From contig CANLEQ010000006.1 of assembly GCA_947489705.1 (NCBI GenBank), forward strand, positions 124,001 to 188,000: a stretch of 64,000 nt of DNA. Direction: 5' to 3'. The translations under genes were made by a program, and so were the position numbers. Below the pieces are notes generated by a model. It made no database searches. It saw only the letters and a list, made by a program, of their open reading frames with translations, and was not told the DNA's origin. Positions within the stretch are counted from its first letter, which is position 1; the number at the start of each line of letters is the position of its first letter. The DNA is from an uncultured Paracoccaceae bacterium. GTDB lineage: Bacteria > Pseudomonadota > Alphaproteobacteria > Rhodobacterales > Rhodobacteraceae. This document shows, piece after piece, positions 9,610 through 18,357 of the stretch.

Positions 9610-10551
9610 ATGCATCGGCAGGACATCCCCGAAGAGGCAGGCGACCGCTATGCGGGCATTACCCTGCGGGAGCTGGAGGTGCTGCAGGCGCTGGTGCTGG
9701 CCGGGACCGCGATGAATGCGGGCCGGACGCTCGGGATCTCGCAATCCGCGGTCAGCCGCCGGCTGGCGCAGCTCGAGGAGCGGTTGGGCCGCAAGCTCTT
9801 CGAGCGGGCGGGCGGGCGGCTGATGCCGACGGTCGAGGCGCTTTCGATCCACGAGCAACTCGACCCGATCTTCGACGCGCTGGCGCGGATCGCGCGGCAG
9901 GTGGGCGATCCGCCTCAGGGCGAGCTCAGGATCGTGGCGCCGCCCACGATCGGCCATCGTTTCCTGCCGGCCCGCGTCGCGGCCTTCGGCAAGCGCAACC
10001 CCGAGCTCAGGATCACGTTCGAGGTGCTGGCGAGCGACAGCCTCGTCACCGGGGTCGCCGAATGCCGCTACGATGTCGGGCTGACCGACACCTCCACCGC
10101 CCATGACGGGATCCAGAGCGAGGTTCTGCTGGCGACCGAGGCGATCTGCATCCTGCCGTGCGGCCACCCGCTGGCGACCAGGGAGGTCATCCGCCCCGAA
10201 GATCTCGAAGGCGAGCCCTTCGTCGCGATGACACGCCGTCATTCGAGTCGCACCGCCATCGACCGGGTGTTCGAGCGGGCCGGCGTCACGCGGCGGATCG
10301 TGATCGAGACGGCGACGGTCGTCTCGGCGGTGGAATTCGTGCGCGAGGGATTGGGCATCTCGCTGGTTAACCCGTTTCCGATCGTGCACCAGTTCGGCCG
10401 CGGGATCGAGCTGCGCCCGTTCCTGCCCGCGATCCGCTACAATGCGAGCTTTCTCCTGCCGTCGAGCCGGCCGCCATCCGCGACGACGCGCGCCTTCATC
10501 GAGCAGGTCCGCGCGAGCCTCGATCGCGCGGCTTACCCGACATTCCCTTGA
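9610..10551 (+). CDS. LysR-family transcriptional regulator
   Basis: A 313-aa regulator with an N-terminal winged helix-turn-helix (about residues 16-75, LGISQSAVSRRLAQLEERLG) and a LysR substrate-binding domain from about residue 100 to 300 (RIVAPPTIGHRFLP onwards). It is transcribed divergently from the peptide ABC operon and just ahead of an ArgE-like gene, so control of one or both by the imported compound or a metabolite is likely, by the usual LysR logic. Its end (10551) lies 20 bp before the ArgE-like start, suggesting joint transcription. Confidence 0.88.
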   Translation: MHRQDIPEEAGDRYAGITLRELEVLQALVLAGTAMNAGRTLGISQSAVSRRLAQLEERLGRKLFERAGGRLMPTVEALSIHEQLDPIFDALARIARQVGDPPQGELRIVAPPTIGHRFLPARVAAFGKRNPELRITFEVLASDSLVTGVAECRYDVGLTDTSTAHDGIQSEVLLATEAICILPCGHPLATREVIRPEDLEGEPFVAMTRRHSSRTAIDRVFERAGVTRRIVIETATVVSAVEFVREGLGISLVNPFPIVHQFGRGIELRPFLPAIRYNASFLLPSSRPPSATTRAFIEQVRASLDRAAYPTFP

Positions 10552-10571
10552 ATACACGAAAGGATACCCGC

Positions 10572-11738
10572 ATGCCGGTCCCCCAAAGCCGCGACATACT
10601 CGCAGATCTCGTGGCGTTCGACACGACCAGCCGCAATTCCAACCTGCAGCTCATCGCGCATGTCGAGGCCTATCTTGCCGAATATGGCGTCGAGAGCCGG
10701 CGCGTCTATGACGAGACCGGAGAGAAGGCCAACCTCTGGGCGACGATCGGACCCGCGGACCGGCCGGGGGTGATCCTGTCGGGGCATACGGATACAGTTC
10801 CGGTCGAGGGGCAGAACTGGGCCAGCGATCCCTTCGTGCTCGCGCCGCGCGACGGACGGCTCTACGGCCGCGGATCGTGTGACATGAAGGGCTTCATCGC
10901 CTGCGCGCTGGCCACGGTGCCGGATCTGGTCAAGCGCGACCTGGCGCGGCCGGTGCACCTTGCATTCTCGTATGACGAGGAGGTCGGATGCGTCGGTGTC
11001 GTCCGCCTGCTCGAGGAGCTGCAATCCGAGCCGGTGCGCCCGGCCTTCTGCATCGTGGGCGAGCCCACCTCGATGCAGGTGATGACCGGCCACAAGGCCA
11101 AGCGGTCGATGCGCGTCACGATCCGTGGCCGGGGCTGCCATTCCTCGCTCGCGCCGCAGGGGGTGAACGCGGTCGATTACGCCGCGCTTCTGATCGTGCG
11201 GATGCGCGAGATCGCGGCGCGCCTCGCCGCCGAAGGGGGCCGCGACGCGGATTACGACGTGCCCCATTCGACCGCGCATACCGGCGTCGTCAACGGCGGC
11301 ACGGCGCTCAACATCGTGCCGGATCTCTGCACGCTCGACTGCGAGTTCCGGGTGCTGCCCTCCGAGGATGCCGACGCGCTGGTCGAGGAGCTGCGCGCCT
11401 ATGCGCGCGACACGCTCGAGCCCGAGATGCGACGGACCGCCCCCGAGGCCGGCATCGAGATCGAGGTCAACGGCCAGTTCCCCGGCCTCGACACCGCGCC
11501 CGAGGCCGAGATCACGGTGCTTGCCAAGCGGTTCGCGGGGAGCAACGGGCACGGAAAGGTCGCCTACGGCACCGAGGGCGGGCGCTTCCACGAGATGCTG
11601 GGCGTGCCGACGGCGATCTGCGGGCCCGGATCGATCGCGCAGGCGCACAAGCCGGACGAATATGTCGAGATTGCCCAGCTTGATGCCTGCGATGCCTTTC
11701 TCGCGCGGCTCGCCGACTGGGCCGAGACGCGCGACTAG
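10572..11738 (+). CDS. argE: Acetylornithine deacetylase/ArgE-like M20 amidohydrolase
   Basis: A 388-aa cytosolic zinc hydrolase that in its family removes the acetyl group from N-acetylornithine. Key residues: H72-x-D74 (SGHTDT), D104 (RGSCDMKG), the E136-E137 pair (DEEVG), and H359 in the C-terminal AQAHKPDEY motif characteristic of ArgE. An in-frame ATG exists at 10548, but AAGGA lies 8 nt before the ATG at 10572, which I take as the start. Because it sits beside a peptide importer and LysR gene rather than arginine genes, it may act on another N-acyl amino acid. It converges with the AbgB-like gene with only 2 bp between the stops. Confidence 0.85.
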   Translation: MPVPQSRDILADLVAFDTTSRNSNLQLIAHVEAYLAEYGVESRRVYDETGEKANLWATIGPADRPGVILSGHTDTVPVEGQNWASDPFVLAPRDGRLYGRGSCDMKGFIACALATVPDLVKRDLARPVHLAFSYDEEVGCVGVVRLLEELQSEPVRPAFCIVGEPTSMQVMTGHKAKRSMRVTIRGRGCHSSLAPQGVNAVDYAALLIVRMREIAARLAAEGGRDADYDVPHSTAHTGVVNGGTALNIVPDLCTLDCEFRVLPSEDADALVEELRAYARDTLEPEMRRTAPEAGIEIEVNGQFPGLDTAPEAEITVLAKRFAGSNGHGKVAYGTEGGRFHEMLGVPTAICGPGSIAQAHKPDEYVEIAQLDACDAFLARLADWAETRD

Positions 11739-11740
11739 CG

Positions 11741-13156
11741 TCACTCGGCCGCGATGGGCGGGCGCACGTCGTCCGGGATCGGGCACGCATAGGGCGTCTC
11801 GGCGAGATGGGCGGCGTGGTCGCGTTTCGCCGCCTGCCGCAGACGCTCGTCCTGCACCAATGCGCGGGCAAGGCCCGCCATCGCCTTGGCGGCATGCACC
11901 ATGCCCTTGTGCGCGGCGGCGGCCTTGCCCTGCGCCGTCATCTGCCAGGTATGCAGCGGCGTGCCGATTGCGCAGGTCGCGACGCGCGCCTGCACCGTCG
12001 GCACCGCCCAGCTGACGTCGCCCACATCGGTCGAGCCGAGGCCGCCGCGGCTCGGCCGGTCGAGCGGCACGACGAAATTGCAGAGCGGCAGGTCGTAATC
12101 GGGCTTGCGTCCCATCTGCTGGAACGACGCGGCGATGTCGCCCTTGCCGAGCGTCGCGCGGATCCGTTCGGCGAAATCGCGATCCGCCGCGTCGAAGGGC
12201 ACCGGCCCCAGCGCGTCGAGCTGGCGCTGCATCGCCTCTTCGAGGGGGCGGTTGCCGACGAGGTTCGACACCGCCGAATGCACCCGGCTCTCGACCCGGG
12301 TGCCGGTCATCAGCGCCGCCCCGTCCGCGATCGCCCGGACGCGGGCGACCAGATCGGCGAGATCGGCGAGGTTGCTCGCGCGGATGAGCTGCCGGACCGT
12401 CGCGCGGGCCTGCACCACGTTGGGCGCGATGCCGCCGGCGTCGAGATAGGCGTAATGCACCCGCGCATCGTCCGGCATGTGTTCGCGCAGGTAGTTGACG
12501 CCGATATTCATGAGCTCCACGGCATCGAGGCCGCTTCGGCCCAGCTCGGGCGCGCCGGCCGCATGGGCCGCCTTGCCGTGGAAGGTGAAGTCGATCCGCG
12601 TATTGGCGAGCGAGCGGGCATCGTCGACGGCCGTATAGCTCTGCGGATGCCACGTGATCGCCGCGTCCACGTCGTCGAAGAGCCCGTCGCGCACCATGTA
12701 GGTCTTGGCCGCACCGCCCTCTTCGGCGGGGCAGCCGTAATAGCGGATCCGTCCCGGCACGCCTTCGGCCTCGAGCCAGTCGCGCATCGCGGTCGCCGCC
12801 AGGATCGCCGCCCCGCCGAGCAGGTTGTGGCCGCAGCCATGGCCCGCGCCGCCGGCTTCGACCGGATCGTGGACGGCCGCACCGGCGGTCTGGCTCAGCG
12901 CGGGCAGCGCGTCGTATTCGCCGAGTATGGCGATCACCGGGCCGCCCTCGCCCCATTCGCCGATCACCGCGGTGGGAATGCCCGCCGCACCTTCGGTCAC
13001 GCGGAATCCCTGCCGATGGAGCATTTCCGCATGCTCGGCCGCGGCGCGGCGTTCGGTATATGCGATTTCGGGCGCATCGAAGATTCGGTTGGCCAGAGCG
13101 GTGAACTCCTCGCTCTTGGCGTCGGTGAGATCCCAAACCGGATCGGCGTTTCTCAT
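11741..13156 (-). CDS. M20D amidohydrolase, AbgB-like (aminobenzoyl-glutamate hydrolase family)
   Basis: A 471-aa peptidase/amidohydrolase close in length to E. coli AbgB (481 aa). Visible motifs are GEYDALP, GHGCGHNLLG with the Cys and His metal ligands of M20D, the PAEEGGA glutamate pair, TWHPQSY and the late GTPLHTWQ histidine. AbgB family members cleave p-aminobenzoyl-glutamate or other N-acyl amino acids. The start at 13156 (MRNADPVW) has AAAGGA about 8 nt upstream; another ATG at 13171 is less well placed. It is the third M20 enzyme within 10.5 kb, which supports a peptide/acyl-amino-acid scavenging locus. Confidence 0.83.
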   Translation of the reverse strand: MRNADPVWDLTDAKSEEFTALANRIFDAPEIAYTERRAAAEHAEMLHRQGFRVTEGAAGIPTAVIGEWGEGGPVIAILGEYDALPALSQTAGAAVHDPVEAGGAGHGCGHNLLGGAAILAATAMRDWLEAEGVPGRIRYYGCPAEEGGAAKTYMVRDGLFDDVDAAITWHPQSYTAVDDARSLANTRIDFTFHGKAAHAAGAPELGRSGLDAVELMNIGVNYLREHMPDDARVHYAYLDAGGIAPNVVQARATVRQLIRASNLADLADLVARVRAIADGAALMTGTRVESRVHSAVSNLVGNRPLEEAMQRQLDALGPVPFDAADRDFAERIRATLGKGDIAASFQQMGRKPDYDLPLCNFVVPLDRPSRGGLGSTDVGDVSWAVPTVQARVATCAIGTPLHTWQMTAQGKAAAAHKGMVHAAKAMAGLARALVQDERLRQAAKRDHAAHLAETPYACPIPDDVRPPIAAE

Positions 13157-13323
13157 GTCCTGTCCTTTCATCGAGCCCGCAGCGTCGGCTGTCCTCCGAC
13201 CTTCGAGAAACCGCGATGACGGTGCAAAGTCCAGAGCCTTGTCCCGGCCGTGCGACGCGGCCGCTTCGCCCGATCGCATGGAGGGAGGAATGACGGCGGC
13301 ACGACGCGGACGAGGCCGATCGC

Positions 13324-13908
13324 TCAGTTTTCCAGCAGCCGGCAAATCTCGTGTAGCTGGCGCCGCATCAGCGGGAGCAGATCGCCCGTCGTCATCGTCT
13401 CGTCGGCGGCCCAGCTTCGCACGGCATAGGACAGCACGTGGATGGACAATCCCGCGATGAGCGCGGCCTCGGTCTCGCGGCCGGGGCCGAGCCGCTGCGC
13501 GAGCAGGTCGCCGATCGCAAGCGCGATGTTGTCCAGCGAGTTGCGGAACACCACGACCAGCTCGGGCGTGGTCTCCCATACCTTCTCCATCATCCTGACG
13601 ACCTTGCGGTCGAGGTGCTTGTTGTCGAGAATCGCGCCGAGCAGGCGGGCGAGATCCTCGACCAGGGGGTTGCGGGAATGGATGATCCAGCACGCATCCT
13701 CGGGGCGAAGCGCCGGCACCTCGCCGAGAATGGCGGATTGCTTGTTGGCATAATAGTTGAAGAAGGTGCGCGGGCTAATCCCCGCTTCGGAGGCGATCGA
13801 TTCCGTCGTGACGGACGCGTATCCCATGTTCAGGCTGAGGCGCAGCGCGGCGAGCTGGATGTCGCGCGCGGTCTGACGCCGGCGGCGATCGCGCAGGGTG
13901 TCGTTCAT
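13324..13908 (-). CDS. TetR-family repressor of the adjacent RND pump
   Basis: A 194-aa regulator with an N-terminal TetR helix-turn-helix (about residues 12-55; TTESIASEAGISPRTFFNYY) and a divergent C-terminal ligand domain. It is transcribed away from the efflux genes with a 108-bp shared control region, the standard layout for a local repressor of an RND pump. The ligand and pump substrates are unknown. Confidence 0.88.
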   Translation of the reverse strand: MNDTLRDRRRRQTARDIQLAALRLSLNMGYASVTTESIASEAGISPRTFFNYYANKQSAILGEVPALRPEDACWIIHSRNPLVEDLARLLGAILDNKHLDRKVVRMMEKVWETTPELVVVFRNSLDNIALAIGDLLAQRLGPGRETEAALIAGLSIHVLSYAVRSWAADETMTTGDLLPLMRRQLHEICRLLEN

Positions 13909-13945
13909 TTTTTAGGCATCCCCCCTCATGCACTCCAAGCAACCA

Positions 13946-13974
13946 TTGCATACTCCGCAACTTCGTGCAATACG
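13946..13974. promoter_or_regulatory. Candidate TetR operator over the efflux promoter
   Basis: ttgca (13946-13950) and tgcaa (13966-13970) form an inverted repeat with a 15-bp spacer midway between the divergent TetR and efflux genes. TTGCAT at 13946 can act as a rightward -35 with AATACG 17 bp later, and the mirror image gives a leftward -35, so a bound repressor would cover both promoters. The -10 match is weak. Confidence 0.4.
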
Positions 13975-14016
13975 CGCCGGGATTGGTGACGTTCGGGTGC
14001 GGGCTCTGGAGATTTG

Positions 14017-15243
14017 ATGATGTGGAATTTCGGGTTTGCAGCCGGCGTCGCGGCGGTCGCGATCGGGGTCATCGCGGGCGGCGCGCAAGCGCAGGGACAG
14101 GGCGGGATGCCGCCCAAGCAGGTCGGCGTCGTCGAGATGACGCGGCAGGAGGTGCCGCGCATCGTGACGCTTCCGGGCCGGGCGGTCGCGGCCTCCGCGA
14201 CGGCGATCCGGCCGCGGGTCGGGGGCATCGTGACGGAAATCCTCTATCAGCCCGGCAAGCAGATCGAGGCGGGCACACCGATGTTCCGCATCGAGGACAC
14301 GACCTACCAGGCGAACCTGGCGGGCGCAGAAGCGCAGGTCGCCTCGGCCGAGGCGCAGGTCACGCAGGCCCAATCGGCCTATGACCGCACCGAGCAGCTT
14401 CTGGGCTCCGGCGCGACCCAGGCGCAGGCCGAAACCGCCCGTGCGACGCTCGACCAGGCCCGGGCCGCCGTGCAATCGGCGCAGGCGGCGTTGACGCTGG
14501 CGCGCGCCGAGCTCGGCTGGACCACGGTGACGAGCCCGATTTCGGGCATCGCCAGCGTCTCCGAGACCTCGGTGGGCGATCTGGTCACGGCGGGGCAGGC
14601 GGAAGCGATGGCGACCGTGACCCAGCTCGATCCGATCGAGGTCGACATGTACGAGCCGTCGTCGCGGTTCCTCAGCGTGCTCGACGACATCAACGACGGG
14701 AACCTGCGGCTCAACGACGAACTCAACGCGACGCTGACGCTCGAGAACGGCCGCGTCTATCAGGCGGTGGGCGAGTTGGTGGCACCAGGGGTGACGGTCT
14801 CGACCTCGACGGGGTCGATCGACACGCGGTTCCGCTTCGCCAATCCCGACAATCTGCTGCTGCCCGGCATGTTCCTGCGAGGGCAGGTCGAGCTGGGCGT
14901 GACGCAGGCCTTTCTCGTGTCCCAGTCGGCGGCCAGTCGCGACAAGATCGGCAATCTTTCGGCCTGGGTGGTCGAGGACGGTCGGGTCACACAGCGGCAG
15001 CTGACCGAAGACGGCAGCTACGAGCAGCAATGGGTCGTGACTGACGGGCTCGAGAACGGCGATATGCTGGTCGTCGACGGGCTCGCGGGGCTTTCCGAAG
15101 GGGCCGAGGTGGTGAGCGTGCCCGTCACCTTCGACGAGAACGGAGTCGTCCGGGATGTTCCGGCCGATGACGCCCCCGCAGCCGACGACGCGACCGATCC
15201 CGAAACCCAGGCCGCGCAGGACGACGCGCCCGCGACCGAGTAG
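14017..15243 (+). CDS. RND efflux periplasmic adaptor (AcrA/MexA-like)
   Basis: A 408-aa membrane-fusion protein linking an RND pump to an outer-membrane channel. It has a signal peptide (first 27 residues, ending GGAQAQG, without a clear lipobox cysteine), the lipoyl half-motif RPRVGGIVTEILYQPG near residue 70, an alanine/glutamine-rich coiled-coil hairpin at about residues 100-155, and the beta-barrel region. The C-terminal 30 residues are acidic and alanine-rich. ATG codons at 14017 and 14020 both fit the GGAG at 14008; I use the first. The pump gene follows after 6 bp. Confidence 0.9.
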   Translation: MMWNFGFAAGVAAVAIGVIAGGAQAQGQGGMPPKQVGVVEMTRQEVPRIVTLPGRAVAASATAIRPRVGGIVTEILYQPGKQIEAGTPMFRIEDTTYQANLAGAEAQVASAEAQVTQAQSAYDRTEQLLGSGATQAQAETARATLDQARAAVQSAQAALTLARAELGWTTVTSPISGIASVSETSVGDLVTAGQAEAMATVTQLDPIEVDMYEPSSRFLSVLDDINDGNLRLNDELNATLTLENGRVYQAVGELVAPGVTVSTSTGSIDTRFRFANPDNLLLPGMFLRGQVELGVTQAFLVSQSAASRDKIGNLSAWVVEDGRVTQRQLTEDGSYEQQWVVTDGLENGDMLVVDGLAGLSEGAEVVSVPVTFDENGVVRDVPADDAPAADDATDPETQAAQDDAPATE

Positions 15244-15249
15244 ACCATC

Positions 15250-18200
15250 ATGGCCCGCTTCTTCATCCATCGCCCGGTCTTTGCCTGGGTGCTTGCCATC
15301 GTCACGATGCTGGTGGGCGCCCTCGGCCTCAACACCCTCGCGATCGAGCAATATCCGCAGATCGCGCCCACCACCGTGCGGGTCAGCGCGAGCTATAACG
15401 GCGCCTCGGCCGAGATCGTGGAATCGTCGGTCACCACCGTGATCGAGGATGCCATGACCGGCATCGACGGCCTGATCTACATGACGTCCAACTCGACGCC
15501 CGGATCGGCCTCGGTCACGCTCACCTTCGACGACACGGTCGATGCCGATATCGCGCAGGTCCAGGTGCAGAACAAGCTGCAGCTGGTCACCTCGCAGCTG
15601 CCCGACGTGGTGCAGCGGCAGGGCGTGCAGGTGGCGCGCTCGACCTCGTCGATCCTGCTGGTCGGGGCGTTGACCGCGCCCGGGGGGGGCTATTCGACGG
15701 TCGAGCTGGGCGATCTCATCGCGCAGCTGATCGAGGATCCGGTCAAGCGCACGCCCGGCGTGGGGTCGATCAACACGTTCGGGTCGGGCTATGCCATGCG
15801 GATCTGGATGGATCCGATGAAGATGGTCCAGTATCAGGTCACGCCGGCCGACGTCACGGCGGCCGTCTCGGCGCAGAACACCAATGTCACCGTGGGCGAT
15901 CTCGGCGCGCAGCCGAGCGCCGAGGGCCAGCGGCTCACCGTGTCGGTCTCGGCGCAATCGCAGCTTTCCACCGTGGACGAGTTCGAGAGCATCCTGCTGC
16001 GCGTGGACCCCGACGGCTCGACCGTGTTCCTGGGCGACGTGGCCCGCATCGCGATCGGACAGGAAAGCTACGGCGGCGCGTCGCGCCACAACGGCAACCC
16101 GGCGGCGGGCTTCGCGGTGAACCTCGCGACGGGGGCCAACGCGGTCGACACGGCCCATGCGGTGCGCGAGACGATCGACGATCTCGCCGGCGCGCTGCCC
16201 GCGGGGGTCGAGATCGTCTATCCCTACGACACGTCGCCCTTCGTCGAGGAATCGATCGAGCAGGTCTATCACACCCTCGCCGAGGCCGTGGCGCTCGTCT
16301 TTCTCGTGATCCTCGTTTTCCTGCAGAGCTGGCGCGCGACGATCATTCCCGTCGTGGCGATTCCCGTCGTGCTTCTGGGGACCTTCGCGGTGCTGGCGCT
16401 CGCGGGGTTCTCGATCAACACGCTGACCATGTTCGCGCTGGTTCTGGCCATCGGGCTGCTCGTCGACGACGCCATCGTGGTGGTCGAGAACGTCGAGCGG
16501 GTGATGGAGGAAGAGGGTCTCGGCCCCGTCGAGGCCACCGAGAAGAGCATGGAGGAGATCACCTCCGCGCTGGTCGGCATCGTGCTGGTCCTGTCGGCGG
16601 TGTTCCTGCCGATGGCCTTCATGAGCGGGGCCACGGGCGTGATCTATCGCCAGTTCTCGATCACGATCATCACCGCGATGGTGCTCTCGCTCGGGGTGGC
16701 GCTGATCCTCACGCCCGCCATGTGCGCGAGCCTACTGCGTCCGCGCAACCACGCAGGCGGCATCGCGCCGGCGCGGTGGTTCAACCGCGGCCTCGACCGG
16801 ACGACCACGGGCTATGTCGGCGCGGTGACGCGGCTCGTCCGGCGGCCCCTGAGGATGCTTCTGGTGCTGGTGGCCATCGGCTTCGGGGTCTATGCCCTCT
16901 TCGACCGGCTGCCGGGCTCGTTCCTGCCCGACGAGGATCAGGGCGTGGCGCTCGTCATCATCCAGGGCCCGGACGGATCGACCACGCAACAGACGCGCGC
17001 GCTGGTCGAGAAGGTGGAGGATTATCTTCTGAACGCCGAAGCCGAGACGGTCGAATCCGTCTTCTCCGTGCTCGGGTTCAGCTTCGGCGGCTCGGGCCAG
17101 AACAACGCCATGGTCTTCATGAAGCTGCGCGATTACGAGGAGCGCGAGGGGCTCGACATCGCCGCGCTGGTCAACCGCGCCAACGGCTATTTCTTCACGA
17201 CGAACCGGCAGGGCAACATCTTCGTGCTGCAACCCCCGGCGATCCAGGGGCTCGGAACCTCGTCGGGGTTCACGATGTACATGATCGACCAGACCGGCGC
17301 GGGTCAGGACGCCCTGATCGCGGCGGCCAATCAGCTCGTCGCCAACGCGCAGGCCGATGGCCGCGTGACCGGGCTGCGCGGCAACGAGGCGACCACCCAG
17401 ACCGCCTTGCGCCTCGATATCGATCAGCAGAAGGCGGCGGCGTTCGGGCTGTCCATTCCCGAGGTCAACGCGATGCTGTCGGTGATCTTCGCGGGTCGCG
17501 ACGTCAACGATTTCGCCCTCGGCAACGACCTGCGCCCGGTGATCGTTCAGGGCGAGGCCGAGACGCGGTCGCAGCCCGAGGACATCAACCGCTGGTATGC
17601 GCGGAACGGGCAGGGCGAGATGGTCTCGTTCGGCGCCTTCTCCGAACAGCGGTGGGAGCAGGAGCCCCAGGCGCTCGCCCGCTATGGCGGAACCCGCGCG
17701 CTGGAGCTGAGCGGATCGGCCGCGGCGGGCCTGTCGTCGGGTGCGGGCATGAATGCGATGCAGGAGCTGGTGGCCGAGCTCGACGGCAATTACGGCACCG
17801 CGTGGACGGGCCTGTCGTATCAGGAGCGGCTGTCGGGCAACCAGGCGCCGTTGCTCTTCGCCCTGTCGGCGCTGGTCGTGTTCCTGTCGCTGGCTGCCCT
17901 CTACGAGAGTTGGGTCGTGCCGCTCGCGGTCATGCTGACCGTGCCGGTGGGCATTCTCGGCGCGCTGGCGGCGGCCTTGTGGTTCGGGCAATCCAACGAC
18001 GTCTATTTCAAGGTGGGACTGCTCACGACCATCGGCCTCGCGTCGCGCAACGCGATCCTGATCGTGGAATTCGCCCAGGCGCAGGTGGAGGAAGGCAAAT
18101 CCGTCGTCGAGGCGGCGCTGGTCGCCGCTCGGCAGCGCCTGCGCCCGATCCTGATGACGACCTTCGCCTTCATGCTGGGGGTGCTGCCGCTGGCCATCGC

Positions 18201-18357
18201 CTCGGGCGCGGGCGCGGGCGCGCAGAACTCGATCGGGATCGGCGTGCTGGGCGGGATGGCCTCGTCGGCGGTAATCGGGATCTTCCTGGTGCCTGTCTTC
18301 TATGTCGCCGTCCTCAAGGTCCGCGGCCTGTTCTCGCGCAAGCCGAAGGCGGCCTAG
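15250..18357 (+). CDS. RND multidrug efflux transporter (AcrB/HAE1 family)
   Basis: A 1035-aa inner-membrane proton/drug antiporter with the usual two repeats of six helices and large periplasmic loops. It begins MARFFIHRPVFAWVLAI like AcrB. The proton-relay aspartates are present as D406-D407 in LLVDDAIVVVENVER. The position equal to AcrB Lys940 is arginine (R933 in LASRNAILIVEF), a conservative but notable change in a residue essential in AcrB. No outer-membrane TolC-like gene follows. The TAG stop overlaps the stop of the opposing glycosyltransferase gene (CTAG at 18354-18357). Confidence 0.93.
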   Translation: MARFFIHRPVFAWVLAIVTMLVGALGLNTLAIEQYPQIAPTTVRVSASYNGASAEIVESSVTTVIEDAMTGIDGLIYMTSNSTPGSASVTLTFDDTVDADIAQVQVQNKLQLVTSQLPDVVQRQGVQVARSTSSILLVGALTAPGGGYSTVELGDLIAQLIEDPVKRTPGVGSINTFGSGYAMRIWMDPMKMVQYQVTPADVTAAVSAQNTNVTVGDLGAQPSAEGQRLTVSVSAQSQLSTVDEFESILLRVDPDGSTVFLGDVARIAIGQESYGGASRHNGNPAAGFAVNLATGANAVDTAHAVRETIDDLAGALPAGVEIVYPYDTSPFVEESIEQVYHTLAEAVALVFLVILVFLQSWRATIIPVVAIPVVLLGTFAVLALAGFSINTLTMFALVLAIGLLVDDAIVVVENVERVMEEEGLGPVEATEKSMEEITSALVGIVLVLSAVFLPMAFMSGATGVIYRQFSITIITAMVLSLGVALILTPAMCASLLRPRNHAGGIAPARWFNRGLDRTTTGYVGAVTRLVRRPLRMLLVLVAIGFGVYALFDRLPGSFLPDEDQGVALVIIQGPDGSTTQQTRALVEKVEDYLLNAEAETVESVFSVLGFSFGGSGQNNAMVFMKLRDYEEREGLDIAALVNRANGYFFTTNRQGNIFVLQPPAIQGLGTSSGFTMYMIDQTGAGQDALIAAANQLVANAQADGRVTGLRGNEATTQTALRLDIDQQKAAAFGLSIPEVNAMLSVIFAGRDVNDFALGNDLRPVIVQGEAETRSQPEDINRWYARNGQGEMVSFGAFSEQRWEQEPQALARYGGTRALELSGSAAAGLSSGAGMNAMQELVAELDGNYGTAWTGLSYQERLSGNQAPLLFALSALVVFLSLAALYESWVVPLAVMLTVPVGILGALAAALWFGQSNDVYFKVGLLTTIGLASRNAILIVEFAQAQVEEGKSVVEAALVAARQRLRPILMTTFAFMLGVLPLAIASGAGAGAQNSIGIGVLGGMASSAVIGIFLVPVFYVAVLKVRGLFSRKPKAA

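Noticed and set aside
13912-16272. Open frame of 786 codons on the minus strand opposite the efflux genes
   Set aside because: Composition is typical antisense noise (Arg, Asp, His runs) and the plus strand holds clear AcrA and AcrB-like genes.
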